Shown: positions 26,095-35,050 of the stretch, piece after piece
Numbering within the stretch: the stretch's first letter is position 1
How the letters are laid out: each line of letters begins with the position of its first letter
Source of the DNA: an uncultured Ignatzschineria sp.
Lineage (GTDB): Bacteria > Pseudomonadota > Gammaproteobacteria > Cardiobacteriales > Wohlfahrtiimonadaceae
Reading direction: 5' to 3'
DNA: 46,854 nucleotides
Assembly (NCBI GenBank): GCA_947632245.1
Contig: CANRON010000003.1
Location: 1-46,854 of the forward strand
Translations under genes and position numbers: made by a program
Notes under the pieces: model-generated
What the model was told of the DNA's origin: nothing
Seen by the model: the letters and a program-made list of their open reading frames with translations, nothing else
Databases searched by the model: none

Positions 26095-27369
26095 CTATTT
26101 TAGCAATTTAAAATCAACATCCCCTTCAGCTTGAATCAATTTTGCCGCCGCTTCCGCATCCTGATTGGGGTCTGGCACTTGTGTATCTCGCACAACTGTC
26201 GCTTGTAATTTACGGAAATATCGCGTCAGGCCATAGATTGCAAGCAAGAAATAAACACCCATCTGGATAATAATTAGGAGTAACTCTGGAATAACATTTT
26301 GAAAGCCACCATCCATCTGATTCAATGTAATCATACTTGTAATCGCTGGAAAGACCGGGAAGATATAGTCAAAAATACGCAGACCCCAAGGAATCATCTC
26401 TACCGGCCAACTCATGCCTGAAATAAAGAATACAAGCATACTCGATGGTAAAATAATCAAGAAAATATCATCAAATTTCTTGAAAAGTAACCCGATACAG
26501 ATCGACATAAATATCGTTGCGGATAAAAAGACAAAACCAAATAGCGCAAGGTGCCCTAAACTCCCATGAAAGGGGAGTTGATAGAATATCGGTGTTAAAC
26601 CCATAAAACAGAAGAAGATGACAATGCTGACCAGATAAAAGGCCATCCATTTCCCCACCAATGCACAAAACCCCACCGCTAAAGGCGATGCCTTAGCATC
26701 TTGCACCAATGATTTATCAAAGTCTGAACGTCTGCCTAACACCATAGAGATCACAAGCCCTAAGAAAAGGCATTGATACACAATCAAGACATATACGGGC
26801 GGAATAACGTAAGTTGCGTAACCATTTTGAGGATTATAAAGCGGAACGACAACTGGTACTATCGGCGCACTTTTACTTAAAGCCACCGCAGGATCAACCC
26901 CCATTTGAATCTGTTTTGCTGCGCCTATCTCCTGGCTCATACTCTGTATGACGGACTGCACGGCAGATGTCATACGGCTATAGATAATCACATAACTCGC
27001 ATCCCCATAGTAGGAAAATCCGCCAGGGCGACCACTTAAAACATTTTGCTCAAATCCTGGGGGGATATAAAAAATGCCATATACGTCGCGATTACGCATC
27101 ATATGCTCAGCTTCACTCATACTACCCACATAAGCCGTAATCTCAATTCGATCAGTTGCATCTAAATTTCGTAAAATTTGACGACTCATCGTCGTATTAT
27201 CCAAATCGACAACCACAGCGGGTGCATCTCTCACAACTTCATTATCATAAGGAATAGGATAATAGAAGAAATACATTAATGATCCCATTACAAATACGCT
27301 AACGATCGCATCGAGGCTAAACAACGTATAGAGTTCATGAAAAAATATGCGGATGATACCTTTAAACAT
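26095..27369 (-). CDS. ABC-2 type efflux permease, second of a pair
   Basis: A 424-residue inner-membrane permease of the ABC2_membrane_3 type (YbhR/YhhJ-like). One helix near residues 20-37 is followed by a large extracytoplasmic domain (about residues 40-195, with DAPAVVVDLDNTTMSRQILRNLDAT near its start). Five to six helices follow in the second half. FFISGMSWPVEMIPWGLRIFDYIFP is the family signature region. The hydrophilic C-terminal tail (about residues 390-424) extends into the cytosol. Its start overlaps the end of the upstream permease gene by 8 bases. It probably forms a heterodimer with that permease and works with the HlyD-type adaptor. Confidence 0.88.
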   Translation of the reverse strand: MFKGIIRIFFHELYTLFSLDAIVSVFVMGSLMYFFYYPIPYDNEVVRDAPAVVVDLDNTTMSRQILRNLDATDRIEITAYVGSMSEAEHMMRNRDVYGIFYIPPGFEQNVLSGRPGGFSYYGDASYVIIYSRMTSAVQSVIQSMSQEIGAAKQIQMGVDPAVALSKSAPIVPVVVPLYNPQNGYATYVIPPVYVLIVYQCLFLGLVISMVLGRRSDFDKSLVQDAKASPLAVGFCALVGKWMAFYLVSIVIFFCFMGLTPIFYQLPFHGSLGHLALFGFVFLSATIFMSICIGLLFKKFDDIFLIILPSSMLVFFISGMSWPVEMIPWGLRIFDYIFPVFPAITSMITLNQMDGGFQNVIPELLLIIIQMGVYFLLAIYGLTRYFRKLQATVVRDTQVPDPNQDAEAAAKLIQAEGDVDFKLLK

Positions 27370-28561
27370 TCTTCTTCCCTTTCTTCTTTTTCAGCATATA
27401 CATTCTGCCCACAACAAAGGGATAAGAAACAAGGCCTATTAATACTAGCCAAATTAATGGCACTAAATTATAAGGCAGTTCATGCCCTCGGATCGTCTGG
27501 TCTAATCTAATTTCGACATACCAAGTAATCGGCAATACCGCGCCCCAAGCCAATGCGTACCAGCTCATAGCAATCCGCGGAAAGTACAATCCGATAAATC
27601 CAAATGCCGGTGATGAAAAACTACTTGCGGCGCCATAATTCAGTACCTTTTCTGGCAACCAAAAAGTTAATATGGCAGCCCATAGCTGTGCCGTTGCGAC
27701 AAAAAGGGCAGTTCCGATATATAGTATCGTGAGTGATCCTCGCACCGGCATATCATAAAATAGTATCAAGATGGCATCTAGCACCATATGGGCCACTACA
27801 AACCACAAAAGATAAGGGATCATCTTATTAATGAGATAACGGAAGTAACTTCCGTTTGCCATTGCAAGGGGAACCGCGATTCCGCCGCTTTTATACTTAT
27901 CACGCGCAAAGGTAAAGACCATAACCATCATGATAATAATCTGTAATAACGTCGAAACAACACCATTATTGAGCGTATAGTTATAGTTTAACGTCGGATT
28001 AAAGACCGTATGAACTTCAAGCTGTATCGGTGAAAGTTGCTGCGCAGCAATCGGCCTTGCAATTCCTTCCTTTAATACCGTATTGGTTTGATATTTACTA
28101 AGCACTGAAGTTAATGCGACCGTAAAGCCATTTTGTAAAACGCTACCGATAGACATATATTGGTTATTATAAAAAGCGGCCACTTGTGGTGATTCATTCA
28201 CAAGCATTAACTTTTCAAAATCATTGGGAATATAGACAATGCCGTATACATCTTGGTCCAATAAGCGCTGCTTCGCATCGTATAATGATGTATCTCTTGC
28301 AGAGATTAAAATCTCAGGCTTCGCCGCTAAATCTTGAATCAATGCCCTTGATGCCACTGAGCGATCCATATCCACAACTGACACAGGCATCTGTAAAATC
28401 GTGCCTTGCGACAATAGCGCCGTATAGAAGATAACGACTAAGAGCGGATAACAAAAAAGAGCGAAAAAGAGCGCCTTTTCGCGAAATATCAACGTCATCT
28501 CGCGATATAAAATCGAGAAATAATGTTGTCTTACTGTGGCCTCTGTAACTCTATTTTTCAT
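27362..28561 (-). CDS. ABC-2 type efflux permease, first of a pair
   Basis: A 399-residue permease of the same family as its downstream neighbour. It shows the same layout: an N-terminal helix (about residues 28-50), a periplasmic domain opening with MPVSVVDMDRSVASRALIQDLAAKPEI (key VD.DRS..SR) and a C-terminal helical half ending in a very basic tail (KKKKGKKN). The start codon is 8 bases after the HlyD stop, with AAAGGG as ribosome binding site. No ATP-binding cassette is encoded in this operon or elsewhere nearby. The only ABC ATPase in the window is EttA, which is a ribosome factor. Confidence 0.88.
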   Translation of the reverse strand: MKNRVTEATVRQHYFSILYREMTLIFREKALFFALFCYPLLVVIFYTALLSQGTILQMPVSVVDMDRSVASRALIQDLAAKPEILISARDTSLYDAKQRLLDQDVYGIVYIPNDFEKLMLVNESPQVAAFYNNQYMSIGSVLQNGFTVALTSVLSKYQTNTVLKEGIARPIAAQQLSPIQLEVHTVFNPTLNYNYTLNNGVVSTLLQIIIMMVMVFTFARDKYKSGGIAVPLAMANGSYFRYLINKMIPYLLWFVVAHMVLDAILILFYDMPVRGSLTILYIGTALFVATAQLWAAILTFWLPEKVLNYGAASSFSSPAFGFIGLYFPRIAMSWYALAWGAVLPITWYVEIRLDQTIRGHELPYNLVPLIWLVLIGLVSYPFVVGRMYMLKKKKGKKNV

Positions 28562-28569
28562 TAGACCCT

Positions 28570-29562
28570 TTACTCTCCAGCTTTACGTCGTGATTTCCAA
28601 TCTGCAACAACGCTCATTCCTGGCAGTAATCGATCCTCTTTCTGAATAGGCTTTGCCCGAACTTCAAATGTTCTTAAATCAAAGTCGCCTGTTGCCTTGG
28701 TCGCATTCCAATTCGCAAATTGCCCAAGTGGATTAATCGCCTGGATATACACTTCAATATCTTTTTTCAATGCCGGAACATAAATCGTGAAATGATCCCC
28801 TACCGCGGCATAATTAAGATGGTCTTCTCGGATATTAAAGGTTAACCAGAGATCATCCATATTAATAATGGAGTAAAGTGGCGTTCCCGGATTATATAAC
28901 TGCCCCACTTCCGCAACGCGCACTGTTACTTGCCCATCTGAAGGCGATTCTACTGTGAGTGCCGCATAATCTGACTTCACTTGATTGAGCGCAGCTAATG
29001 CTTGCTCGACCTGAGCATCTGCTAATTGCTTTTGCTGAATACTACTACCATTGACAGCAAGCTCATAGTTGGCTTTCGCTGCCGCTACTGCATCCATCGC
29101 GGATGTGAAGCTATTACGTGCGACATCTAGGTTCTGTTGTGAAACCCCACCACGCGGTGCGGCACCTTCCATTCGGTCTAAATTACTCTTTGCAAGAAGA
29201 AGATCGGCCTCAGATTTCTCATACTGTGCACGCATTGCTTCAATCGTCTCAGGTCTTGTACTATATGCCACATCTCGATTAGCCACCGCTACTTTATACT
29301 GCGCATCTGAAGTCGCCAATTGGGTCTCTAACGCCGGGCTCTCTAATTGTAAAAGCAGATCGCCTTTTTTTACATTATCCCCAATATCAGCTGTTAATGC
29401 CGTTGCACGCCCTTGTACACGCACAGAGATATCCACTCTATTTGCAGCGACCTCCCCTTGTATTACTAATTCAGGTTTATGACGCGAAATATAAAAAAGT
29501 GTACCAATCAGAAGAAGGATGATGCCGCCGATTATTGCGATCGTAGTTGTAATTTTTTGCAT
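28570..29562 (-). CDS. HlyD-family periplasmic adaptor protein
   Basis: A 330-residue membrane fusion protein that would bridge the two permeases to an outer-membrane channel. It has one N-terminal anchor helix (about residues 7-25). The first lipoyl half is VDISVRVQGRATALTADIGDNVKKGDLLLQL (key G.V..L....G..VKKGD.L). An alpha-helical hairpin follows (about residues 80-200, rich in Ala/Gln/Glu), then the second lipoyl half (LTVESPSDGQVTVRVAEVGQL) and a beta-barrel domain. First gene of the three-gene unit. The ribosome binding site is weak (GTGGATT). No TolC-type gene is in the window. Confidence 0.9.
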   Translation of the reverse strand: MQKITTTIAIIGGIILLLIGTLFYISRHKPELVIQGEVAANRVDISVRVQGRATALTADIGDNVKKGDLLLQLESPALETQLATSDAQYKVAVANRDVAYSTRPETIEAMRAQYEKSEADLLLAKSNLDRMEGAAPRGGVSQQNLDVARNSFTSAMDAVAAAKANYELAVNGSSIQQKQLADAQVEQALAALNQVKSDYAALTVESPSDGQVTVRVAEVGQLYNPGTPLYSIINMDDLWLTFNIREDHLNYAAVGDHFTIYVPALKKDIEVYIQAINPLGQFANWNATKATGDFDLRTFEVRAKPIQKEDRLLPGMSVVADWKSRRKAGE

Positions 29563-29613
29563 TCGTTGTAATCCACACTTAGGCCAATCAAATAGAGGGA
29601 AGGTTTGAGGTCT

Positions 29614-29622
29614 ATCATAACA
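29614..29622 (-). promoter_or_regulatory. Extended -10 promoter of the HlyD-permease operon
   Basis: The minus strand reads TGTTATGAT, an extended -10 with one mismatch (TATGAT at 29614-29619). It lies about 50 bases before the HlyD start. The Fur-like site covers its -35 region. Confidence 0.4.
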
Positions 29623-29635
29623 TGATCATTTTCAT

Positions 29636-29650
29636 TGATCATCATTCTCA
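29636..29650 (-). promoter_or_regulatory. Fur-box-like sequence upstream of the HlyD-permease operon
   Basis: The minus strand reads TGAGAATGATGATCA, which differs from the 7-1-7 Fur consensus TGATAATnATTATCA at two of 14 positions. A second, weaker match (TGAAAATGATCATGT) follows toward the gene. Placement over the -35 region would fit iron-dependent repression. Motif evidence only. Confidence 0.4.
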
Positions 29651-29666
29651 TTCAAAAATTAAGACC

Positions 29667-29692
29667 TTATATATTGACATATCAATATATAA
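29667..29692. repeat. 26-bp perfect palindrome upstream of the HlyD-permease operon
   Basis: Perfect 11-bp arms TTATATATTGA (29667-29677) and TCAATATATAA (29682-29692) with a 4-base spacer. It lies between the ridA terminator and the Fur-like site. Symmetry and length fit a dimeric repressor operator. No regulator gene adjoins this operon. Confidence 0.45.
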
Positions 29693-29702
29693 ATAGGATG
29701 TG

Positions 29703-29733
29703 AAAAAGCATCCTTGATTTTCATCAAGAATGC
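29703..29733 (-). terminator. Intrinsic terminator after ridA
   Basis: Minus-strand stem GCATTCTTGAT / ATCAAGGATGC (11 bp with one G-U) around GAAA, followed by five Ts. It ends the transcript about 70 bases after the ridA stop. Confidence 0.88.
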
Positions 29734-29803
29734 TGTAAAAAAGAGATAGGAAAAAATCATGCCATCCTACTAAATCATAGTTAAATACTATTTAAACACT
29801 TAC

Positions 29804-30157
29804 TTAAAAGGTCTGAGCAGCTGTTACCATAACTTCTACCAATACATCTTCTCTCGCCATATTCGCTTCAACAGCAGCACGCGCAGGCGGCTCATTATCC
29901 CCAATCCAAGCTTCCCAAACGGCATTAAATGTTGCAAAATCCCGTGCCATATCCTTAATCCACACTTGAGCGGATAACATATTCTCTTTACAGCTTCCTG
30001 ATTGCGCTAGTAAGGCATCAATCTTAGCGAGCACTTCTTCTGTTTGCTTGGTAATATCTAACTCTGTCGTTGTGGGTACTTGCCCTGAAAGATATGCAAT
30101 ACCATTAAACGTAACATAATTCGATAAGCGTTTTGTTGTAAAATCTCTTTTAATCAT
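29804..30157 (-). CDS. RidA-family protein (reactive imine/enamine deaminase)
   Basis: A 117-residue member of the YjgF/YER057c/UK114 family. RidA proteins hydrolyse 2-iminoacids and enamines before they damage pyridoxal-phosphate enzymes. Visible are AYLSGQVPTT (family SGQ/P), KENMLSAQVWIKDMARDFATFNAVWEAW and PPARAAVEANM with the substrate-binding arginine. The sequence differs from the classic RidA end, so it may belong to a sister Rid subgroup. It lies 125 bases downstream of a D-amino-acid dehydrogenase, whose product is exactly such an imine, and is probably in the same unit. Confidence 0.88.
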   Translation of the reverse strand: MIKRDFTTKRLSNYVTFNGIAYLSGQVPTTTELDITKQTEEVLAKIDALLAQSGSCKENMLSAQVWIKDMARDFATFNAVWEAWIGDNEPPARAAVEANMAREDVLVEVMVTAAQTF

Positions 30158-30282
30158 TGCTCTCTCCCGGTATTAAGTTCAATCTTGTTTTCTTCTATAA
30201 AGATTCTATTTGTAACATTAGACCTCTTTGGGACGCAAACTAATCTTTAAATTCTTGTCAGGAGCGATGGTAACCCCTTCAC

Positions 30283-31527
30283 CTAATAGCGTGTCAATCC
30301 TTCTAGATTAATCATTGACCGCTGATCTGTGATCAACCCTGCCAATACTTCAGCGCTACCCGCGGCAAGCGTGAACCCTAAGCTGCCATGCCCCACATTT
30401 AGCCATAAATTTTTATAAGGCGTTCTGCCTAAAATAGGTGGACCCTCTGGTGTAGAGGGTCTCAATCCACTCCACACATCCGCCGTATCGATTCCCGCTA
30501 ATAATGGGAAAGTTTGGGCAACATTTCTTTTTAAAGCAGCAATTCGCTTCGGCCTTATCCCATTACTGGCATAACCGATATCCACCATAGCTGCAACCCG
30601 TAAATTCATCCCCAGTTTGGCATAGACTGTTTTGTGTCTATAATCTGTAACGCTCATCTTCGGAACGATATCATTTTGCTTAGGATAGGGAATAGTTAAA
30701 CTATACCCTTTTAATGGATAGATAGGCAGATCAATCTTCAAGGGTTTCAATAATCTTCGGCTTCCATTTCCGGCTGCTATCACAACGTGATCCACGGGCA
30801 TCTCACCTAAATTAGTCTCTACTTTTCTAACCTTGCCCGCCTCTGCCACAATCCGTTCAACATGGCAATTTGCTTTTAAAGTAAACCGATCGCTTTGCAT
30901 TAAATACTCTAATAGAGACTGACAATAACGGTATGCGTCTGCCGTTTCATCATCCGGTGAATAGATCCCGCCCACAAGCTCATTTTGAATATGTGATAAT
31001 GAAGGTTCAAGATTGACTAAAGCATCTCTCGTAAGGCACTTTTGAAAATGGGGATCTATCTTTTGCGAGGCTTGTTTGAAATCTACTCTATTTCGATGAA
31101 TCACCAGCTTCCCTGAACGCGACCAACCAAAATCAGACAGCAAAAGAGACTTTCGCCAGAAGGCTAAAGTCTTTTGACTTAAGAGTGATAATCTTAAGAT
31201 ATTTTGCATATTCTCTTGATTGACTCGCGCATTGCACGCAAGGAGAAAACGTAAGAGCCAGCGCCACTGAAGCAGTGAAGGCTCTATCCGTAGATTAAGT
31301 GGGGAAGTAGACTTCCCCATCCATTTTAACCCTTGCCAGATAACGCCCTTATCCGCGAGGGGTGAAACATACCGATAACTTAGTTGACCACCGTTAGCAA
31401 AGCTTGCGCCTTGCCCAACGCCATCTTCAGCATCAATGAGCGTTACATATGCACCTTTTAATATGAGTGCGAGTGCTGTCGATAGGCCAATTACTCCTCC
31501 ACCTACTACAGTGATATATTTTGCCAT
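30283..31527 (-). CDS. D-amino-acid dehydrogenase-like FAD oxidoreductase (DadA family)
   Basis: A 414-residue DAO-family flavoenzyme, most like the small subunit of D-amino-acid dehydrogenase. The FAD motif VVGGGVIGLSTALALILKGA is at residues 7-26, followed by GVGQGASFANGGQLSYRYVSPLADKG, the DadA hallmark (SFANGGQ..). Near the C-terminus GLRPSTPEGPPILGRTPYKNLWLN and GHGSLGFTLAAGSA match the family. It should oxidise D-amino acids at the inner membrane to 2-iminoacids and pass electrons to quinone. The downstream ridA and upstream LysR gene face the same way. There is no good ribosome binding site. Confidence 0.88.
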   Translation of the reverse strand: MAKYITVVGGGVIGLSTALALILKGAYVTLIDAEDGVGQGASFANGGQLSYRYVSPLADKGVIWQGLKWMGKSTSPLNLRIEPSLLQWRWLLRFLLACNARVNQENMQNILRLSLLSQKTLAFWRKSLLLSDFGWSRSGKLVIHRNRVDFKQASQKIDPHFQKCLTRDALVNLEPSLSHIQNELVGGIYSPDDETADAYRYCQSLLEYLMQSDRFTLKANCHVERIVAEAGKVRKVETNLGEMPVDHVVIAAGNGSRRLLKPLKIDLPIYPLKGYSLTIPYPKQNDIVPKMSVTDYRHKTVYAKLGMNLRVAAMVDIGYASNGIRPKRIAALKRNVAQTFPLLAGIDTADVWSGLRPSTPEGPPILGRTPYKNLWLNVGHGSLGFTLAAGSAEVLAGLITDQRSMINLEGLTRY

Positions 31528-31616
31528 TCTTTTAGTTAGCCATTCTTTTTTATTATTTAATTTCTAAGTCCGGTGGAAGCCATTAGACAAGCTTTACCAA
31601 AAACTCTCAAATGACT

Positions 31617-32510
31617 TTAATGAGTAGCGTATAACTTTTGGTTATACTCTTTTAGTCGTCTGACTAAAAATTTTTGTATGAGCTTTTGATAGTCCTGAGA
31701 TATTTTACGAAGCGGTCTATCTGCTTGGTAAAGCAAACATAAATCAAGCTCCATTGGCTCTTTTAGAGGATAGATGAGAGAAAAAGGAAGCACTTCTGCC
31801 GCGGAAAACAGGTCACTAATGGTACAACCCACTCCCCTTTTTACAAATTCAGCAGCCATATAATAGGTGTGAACATTTAATTGAGAGGCTTTAAATGTTC
31901 GGTATTGGTGGATCATTAATGATAAAGAATCCGCCCCTGGATTAATCCATCGATCTTCATCTATACTCTCCATACTAATCGCCCCTCTCGGTTGGGGCGC
32001 CGCATCTAAATAGACGAGTGGAATTTTGGCCAAAGGGATTGAACTAATGCCCTGCTCTTTAATCGGCTTGAAACTAATCGCAAAATCAAGCTGATAACGA
32101 TTCAGCAGATTAATTAACTCATCTGTATGATATGTACTGACATCAATCCGTGATTGTGGATAACGCTCTAAAAAGAGTTTTGTAACCTCAGGAATAAGAC
32201 TCAATCCTAAACTCGGAAGACAACCTATTGCGATATTCCCTTGCGGTTTTTCAGCCAAGTTTTCTGCCATTGATTGAAAGTCACTGAGCTCCTGATAAAT
32301 AGTTTGCGCCTTATTATACAAAATCTTCGCCTCTTTTGTCGGTATGAGCTTCCCTCTTGTTCGCTCAAACAGGAGATACCCCAAACGCATCTCAGCATGC
32401 TTTAAAATCTTACTTACTGCTGGTTGGGAAATATGCAGCATATCAGCCGCTCGAGAGATTGAGCCACACACCATAATCGCGTAAAAAGCTTCTAAATGAC
32501 GGGTATTCAT
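31617..32510 (-). CDS. LysR-type transcriptional regulator
   Basis: A 297-residue LysR regulator. The winged helix-turn-helix (residues 1-60, with HLEAFYAIMVCGSISRAADMLHISQPAVSK given here by key features SISRAA..L..SQPAVS) is clear. The co-inducer domain with NIAIGCLPSLGLSLIPEV starts near residue 93. It lies 89 bases upstream of the D-amino-acid dehydrogenase gene in the same direction, not divergent. It may still control dadA-ridA and itself. A 17-bp palindrome sits between the -35 and -10 regions of its own promoter. Confidence 0.92.
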   Translation of the reverse strand: MNTRHLEAFYAIMVCGSISRAADMLHISQPAVSKILKHAEMRLGYLLFERTRGKLIPTKEAKILYNKAQTIYQELSDFQSMAENLAEKPQGNIAIGCLPSLGLSLIPEVTKLFLERYPQSRIDVSTYHTDELINLLNRYQLDFAISFKPIKEQGISSIPLAKIPLVYLDAAPQPRGAISMESIDEDRWINPGADSLSLMIHQYRTFKASQLNVHTYYMAAEFVKRGVGCTISDLFSAAEVLPFSLIYPLKEPMELDLCLLYQADRPLRKISQDYQKLIQKFLVRRLKEYNQKLYATH

Positions 32511-32543
32511 AAATCTTCACATGATATATATAATCGAAATCTC

Positions 32544-32549
32544 ATTATA
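32544..32549 (-). promoter_or_regulatory. -10 element of the lysR promoter
   Basis: The minus strand reads TATAAT, a perfect -10, about 35 bases before the lysR start. The -35 hexamer is poor. Confidence 0.5.
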
Positions 32550-32551
32550 CC

Positions 32552-32568
32552 TGAATAATGATTATTCA
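32552..32568. promoter_or_regulatory. 17-bp palindromic operator candidate in the lysR promoter
   Basis: TGAATAAT-G-ATTATTCA, perfect 8-1-8 symmetry, directly upstream of the -10. The placement suggests autorepression or an outside repressor. It matches the 7-1-7 Fur consensus at only 10 of 14 positions, so Fur is possible but not favoured. Confidence 0.45.
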
Positions 32569-32670
32569 TGCAGAACCATACAGCGAACTTCGGCTCAAAA
32601 TGAATGCTACCCCCTCTTTTAGCAGCCTTTATAATTTATTCCACAGATAATACCCACATTACCCCCAGAG

Positions 32671-32679
32671 TTATCCACA
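32671..32679 (+). other. Perfect DnaA box (TTATCCACA)
   Basis: One consensus R-box match in the 386-base gap between lysR and pnp. Imperfect relatives (for example ATACCCACA at about 32650) lie nearby. The gap otherwise holds the lysR promoter and the pnp terminator. Confidence 0.4.
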
Positions 32680-32749
32680 AGATATTCATCATCGCTATCG
32701 TTTTCCTTACCCTCAGTTCCATTTTAAGACCGAGTGAAAAACAACGCAT

Positions 32750-32780
32750 AAAAAAGCCCAAACTCATCTGAATTTGGGCT
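32750..32780 (-). terminator. Intrinsic terminator after pnp
   Basis: Minus-strand stem AGCCCAAA / TTTGGGCT with a 10-base loop, followed by six Ts. It lies about 115 bases after the pnp stop. Confidence 0.88.
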
Positions 32781-32896
32781 CTCTGTCATTTTATATTCGC
32801 TTAAACAGTACAAGACGGAAGTCTTTTTCTACTCAATAGAATATTTAATGAGCATTTTGCTATAAATCATTATAAATAACGAATGATAACTCGATA

Positions 32897-34993
32897 TTAC
32901 TCGATATCTTTCATCGTTAAACGAATACGGCCTTGACGGTCAATTTCAAGTACTTTTACTTTAACGATTTGACCTACGGATAAATGATCGCCTACGTTAG
33001 AAATACGCTCTTCTGATGGGATTTGTGAAACGTGAACCATTCCATCTTGACCTGGGCGAAGATTCACAAAAGCACCGAAGTCCATGATACGTACAACTGC
33101 TGATTCATAGACTGAACCAATTTCGATATCTGAAGTAATTTCTTCGATACGTCTTTTCGCAGCTTCCGCTTGATCATTGCTCACAGCAGAAATACGTACT
33201 TCACCACTATCTTCGATTTCAATAATTGCGCCTGTTTCCTCAGTAATAGCACGAATCGTCACGCCACCCTTACCGATAACATCACGAATTTTATCTGGAT
33301 TGATGCGAATCGTAGTGATGCGAGGTGCGAACTCTGAAATTGAATCACGTGATTGGCTAAGAATGCTATTCATTTCATCAAGGATATGAAGTCTTGCTAC
33401 TTTCGCTTGTGAAAGTGCAGTTTCCATAATCTCTTTTGTAATACCGTCAATTTTAATGTCCATTTGAAGCGCTGTGATACCTTCTTTCGTACCCGCTACT
33501 TTAAAGTCCATATCGCCTAAGTGATCTTCATCCCCTAAGATATCTGTAAGAACTGCGTATTTGTCGCCTTCCTTAATAAGACCCATTGCAATACCTGCAA
33601 CCGGCGCTTTCAATGGAACACCCGCATCCATGAGCGCAAGTGAGCTACCGCATACAGAAGCCATTGAGCTTGAACCGTTTGATTCTGTAATTTCTGAAAC
33701 AACGCGAATTGTATATGGGTATTCAGCCATATCAGGAAGCACTGCTGCAACACCACGCTTTGCAAGGTTACCATGACCGATTTCACGGCGCTTTGGTGAA
33801 CCTACACGACCCGTTTCCCCTACTGAGTAAGGCGGGAAGTTGTAGTGAAGCATAAAGTTTTCTTTATACTCGCCTGCAAGTGCATCAATAATTTGTGCAT
33901 CACGTTCTGTACCCAAGGTTGCAACTACAAGTGCTTGTGTTTCCCCACGCGTGAAAAGCGCAGAACCATGTGTACGCTTTAATACGCCCACACGTGAAAC
34001 AATTGGGCGAACAGTTGTCGTATCACGTCCATCGATACGCGGCTGACCATTGATAATCTGGCTACGAACGATATGTGAGCTGATATTTCCAACTTCTGCT
34101 GACACTTCAGCTGCGGTAAAGCTACCAGCATCTTCCGTAACTAATGCTTCGATTGCTTTTTTACGCGCTGCATTGATCGCATCACCACGCTCTTGCTTCA
34201 CTGTTAATTTAAATGCCGCTTCTAAATCAGCGCGCACTAAATCATTCACTGCCGTTTGAAGTGCAACATTCGCTTCAGGTGCTTCAAATGGGAATGCAGC
34301 ATTCCCTACTTTTGCAGCGAGCTCTTTGATGTTGTTAATCACAACTTGCATTTCGCTATGACCAAACATTACTGCGCCAAGCATGACCTCTTCTGCAAGA
34401 AGATTTGCTTCTGACTCAACCATTAATACAGCACTTTCTGTTCCTGCCACTACTAAATCAAGATCAGATGTTTCAAGCTCAGTGCGTGTTGGGTTAAGAA
34501 TATACTGACCCGCCTTATAACCCACGCGCGCAGCACCTAATGGACCATTAAATGGGAGATTCGCAATTGAAAGCGCTGCAGATGCACCAATTAACGCCAC
34601 GATATCAGCACTGATTTCAGGGTTAATAGAAACAACGGTCGCTACGATTTGCACTTCATTCGTGAATGCTTCATGGAATAATGGGCGTACAGGACGGTCG
34701 ATGAGACGTGATGTTAAAATCTCTAATTCTGAAGGACGACCTTCACGGCGGAAAAAGCCACCTGGGATTTTACCTGCTGCATATGTTTTTTCTTGGTAAT
34801 CAACCGTCAATGGGAAAAAGTCACGGCTTGGGTCTGCATTTTTAGATGCAACAACTGATACAAATACGCTCGTACCTTCAATATCAACCATTACTGCTGC
34901 TGTTGCCTGACGTGCAATCTCTGCAGTTTCGATCGTAACAGTACGACCACCATAAACAAATTCTTGAACAATTGGTTCTAACTTTAAAGTCAT
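32897..34993 (-). CDS. pnp: Polyribonucleotide nucleotidyltransferase (PNPase)
   Basis: Phosphorolytic 3'-to-5' exoribonuclease and degradosome component, 698 residues (E. coli 711). Two RNase PH domains are present. The first includes [30 protein letters not shown]-type sequence near residue 60 (key GK.PGGF.RREGR) and the second [11 protein letters not shown] and [14 protein letters not shown] near residue 390, with the catalytic [18 protein letters not shown] near residue 485. The KH domain ([18 protein letters not shown]) and S1 domain ([19 protein letters not shown]) close the protein. AAAGGAAAG precedes the ATG. The rpsO-pnp order and a long leader hairpin point to the classic RNase III/PNPase autocontrol. 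Confidence 0.98.
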   Translation of the reverse strand: MTLKLEPIVQEFVYGGRTVTIETAEIARQATAAVMVDIEGTSVFVSVVASKNADPSRDFFPLTVDYQEKTYAAGKIPGGFFRREGRPSELEILTSRLIDRPVRPLFHEAFTNEVQIVATVVSINPEISADIVALIGASAALSIANLPFNGPLGAARVGYKAGQYILNPTRTELETSDLDLVVAGTESAVLMVESEANLLAEEVMLGAVMFGHSEMQVVINNIKELAAKVGNAAFPFEAPEANVALQTAVNDLVRADLEAAFKLTVKQERGDAINAARKKAIEALVTEDAGSFTAAEVSAEVGNISSHIVRSQIINGQPRIDGRDTTTVRPIVSRVGVLKRTHGSALFTRGETQALVVATLGTERDAQIIDALAGEYKENFMLHYNFPPYSVGETGRVGSPKRREIGHGNLAKRGVAAVLPDMAEYPYTIRVVSEITESNGSSSMASVCGSSLALMDAGVPLKAPVAGIAMGLIKEGDKYAVLTDILGDEDHLGDMDFKVAGTKEGITALQMDIKIDGITKEIMETALSQAKVARLHILDEMNSILSQSRDSISEFAPRITTIRINPDKIRDVIGKGGVTIRAITEETGAIIEIEDSGEVRISAVSNDQAEAAKRRIEEITSDIEIGSVYESAVVRIMDFGAFVNLRPGQDGMVHVSQIPSEERISNVGDHLSVGQIVKVKVLEIDRQGRIRLTMKDIE

Positions 34994-35050
34994 ATTACTT
35001 TCCTTTACTAAAATTCAGGGGGTCTCTAAATAAAGAACTATAGAATCTAA

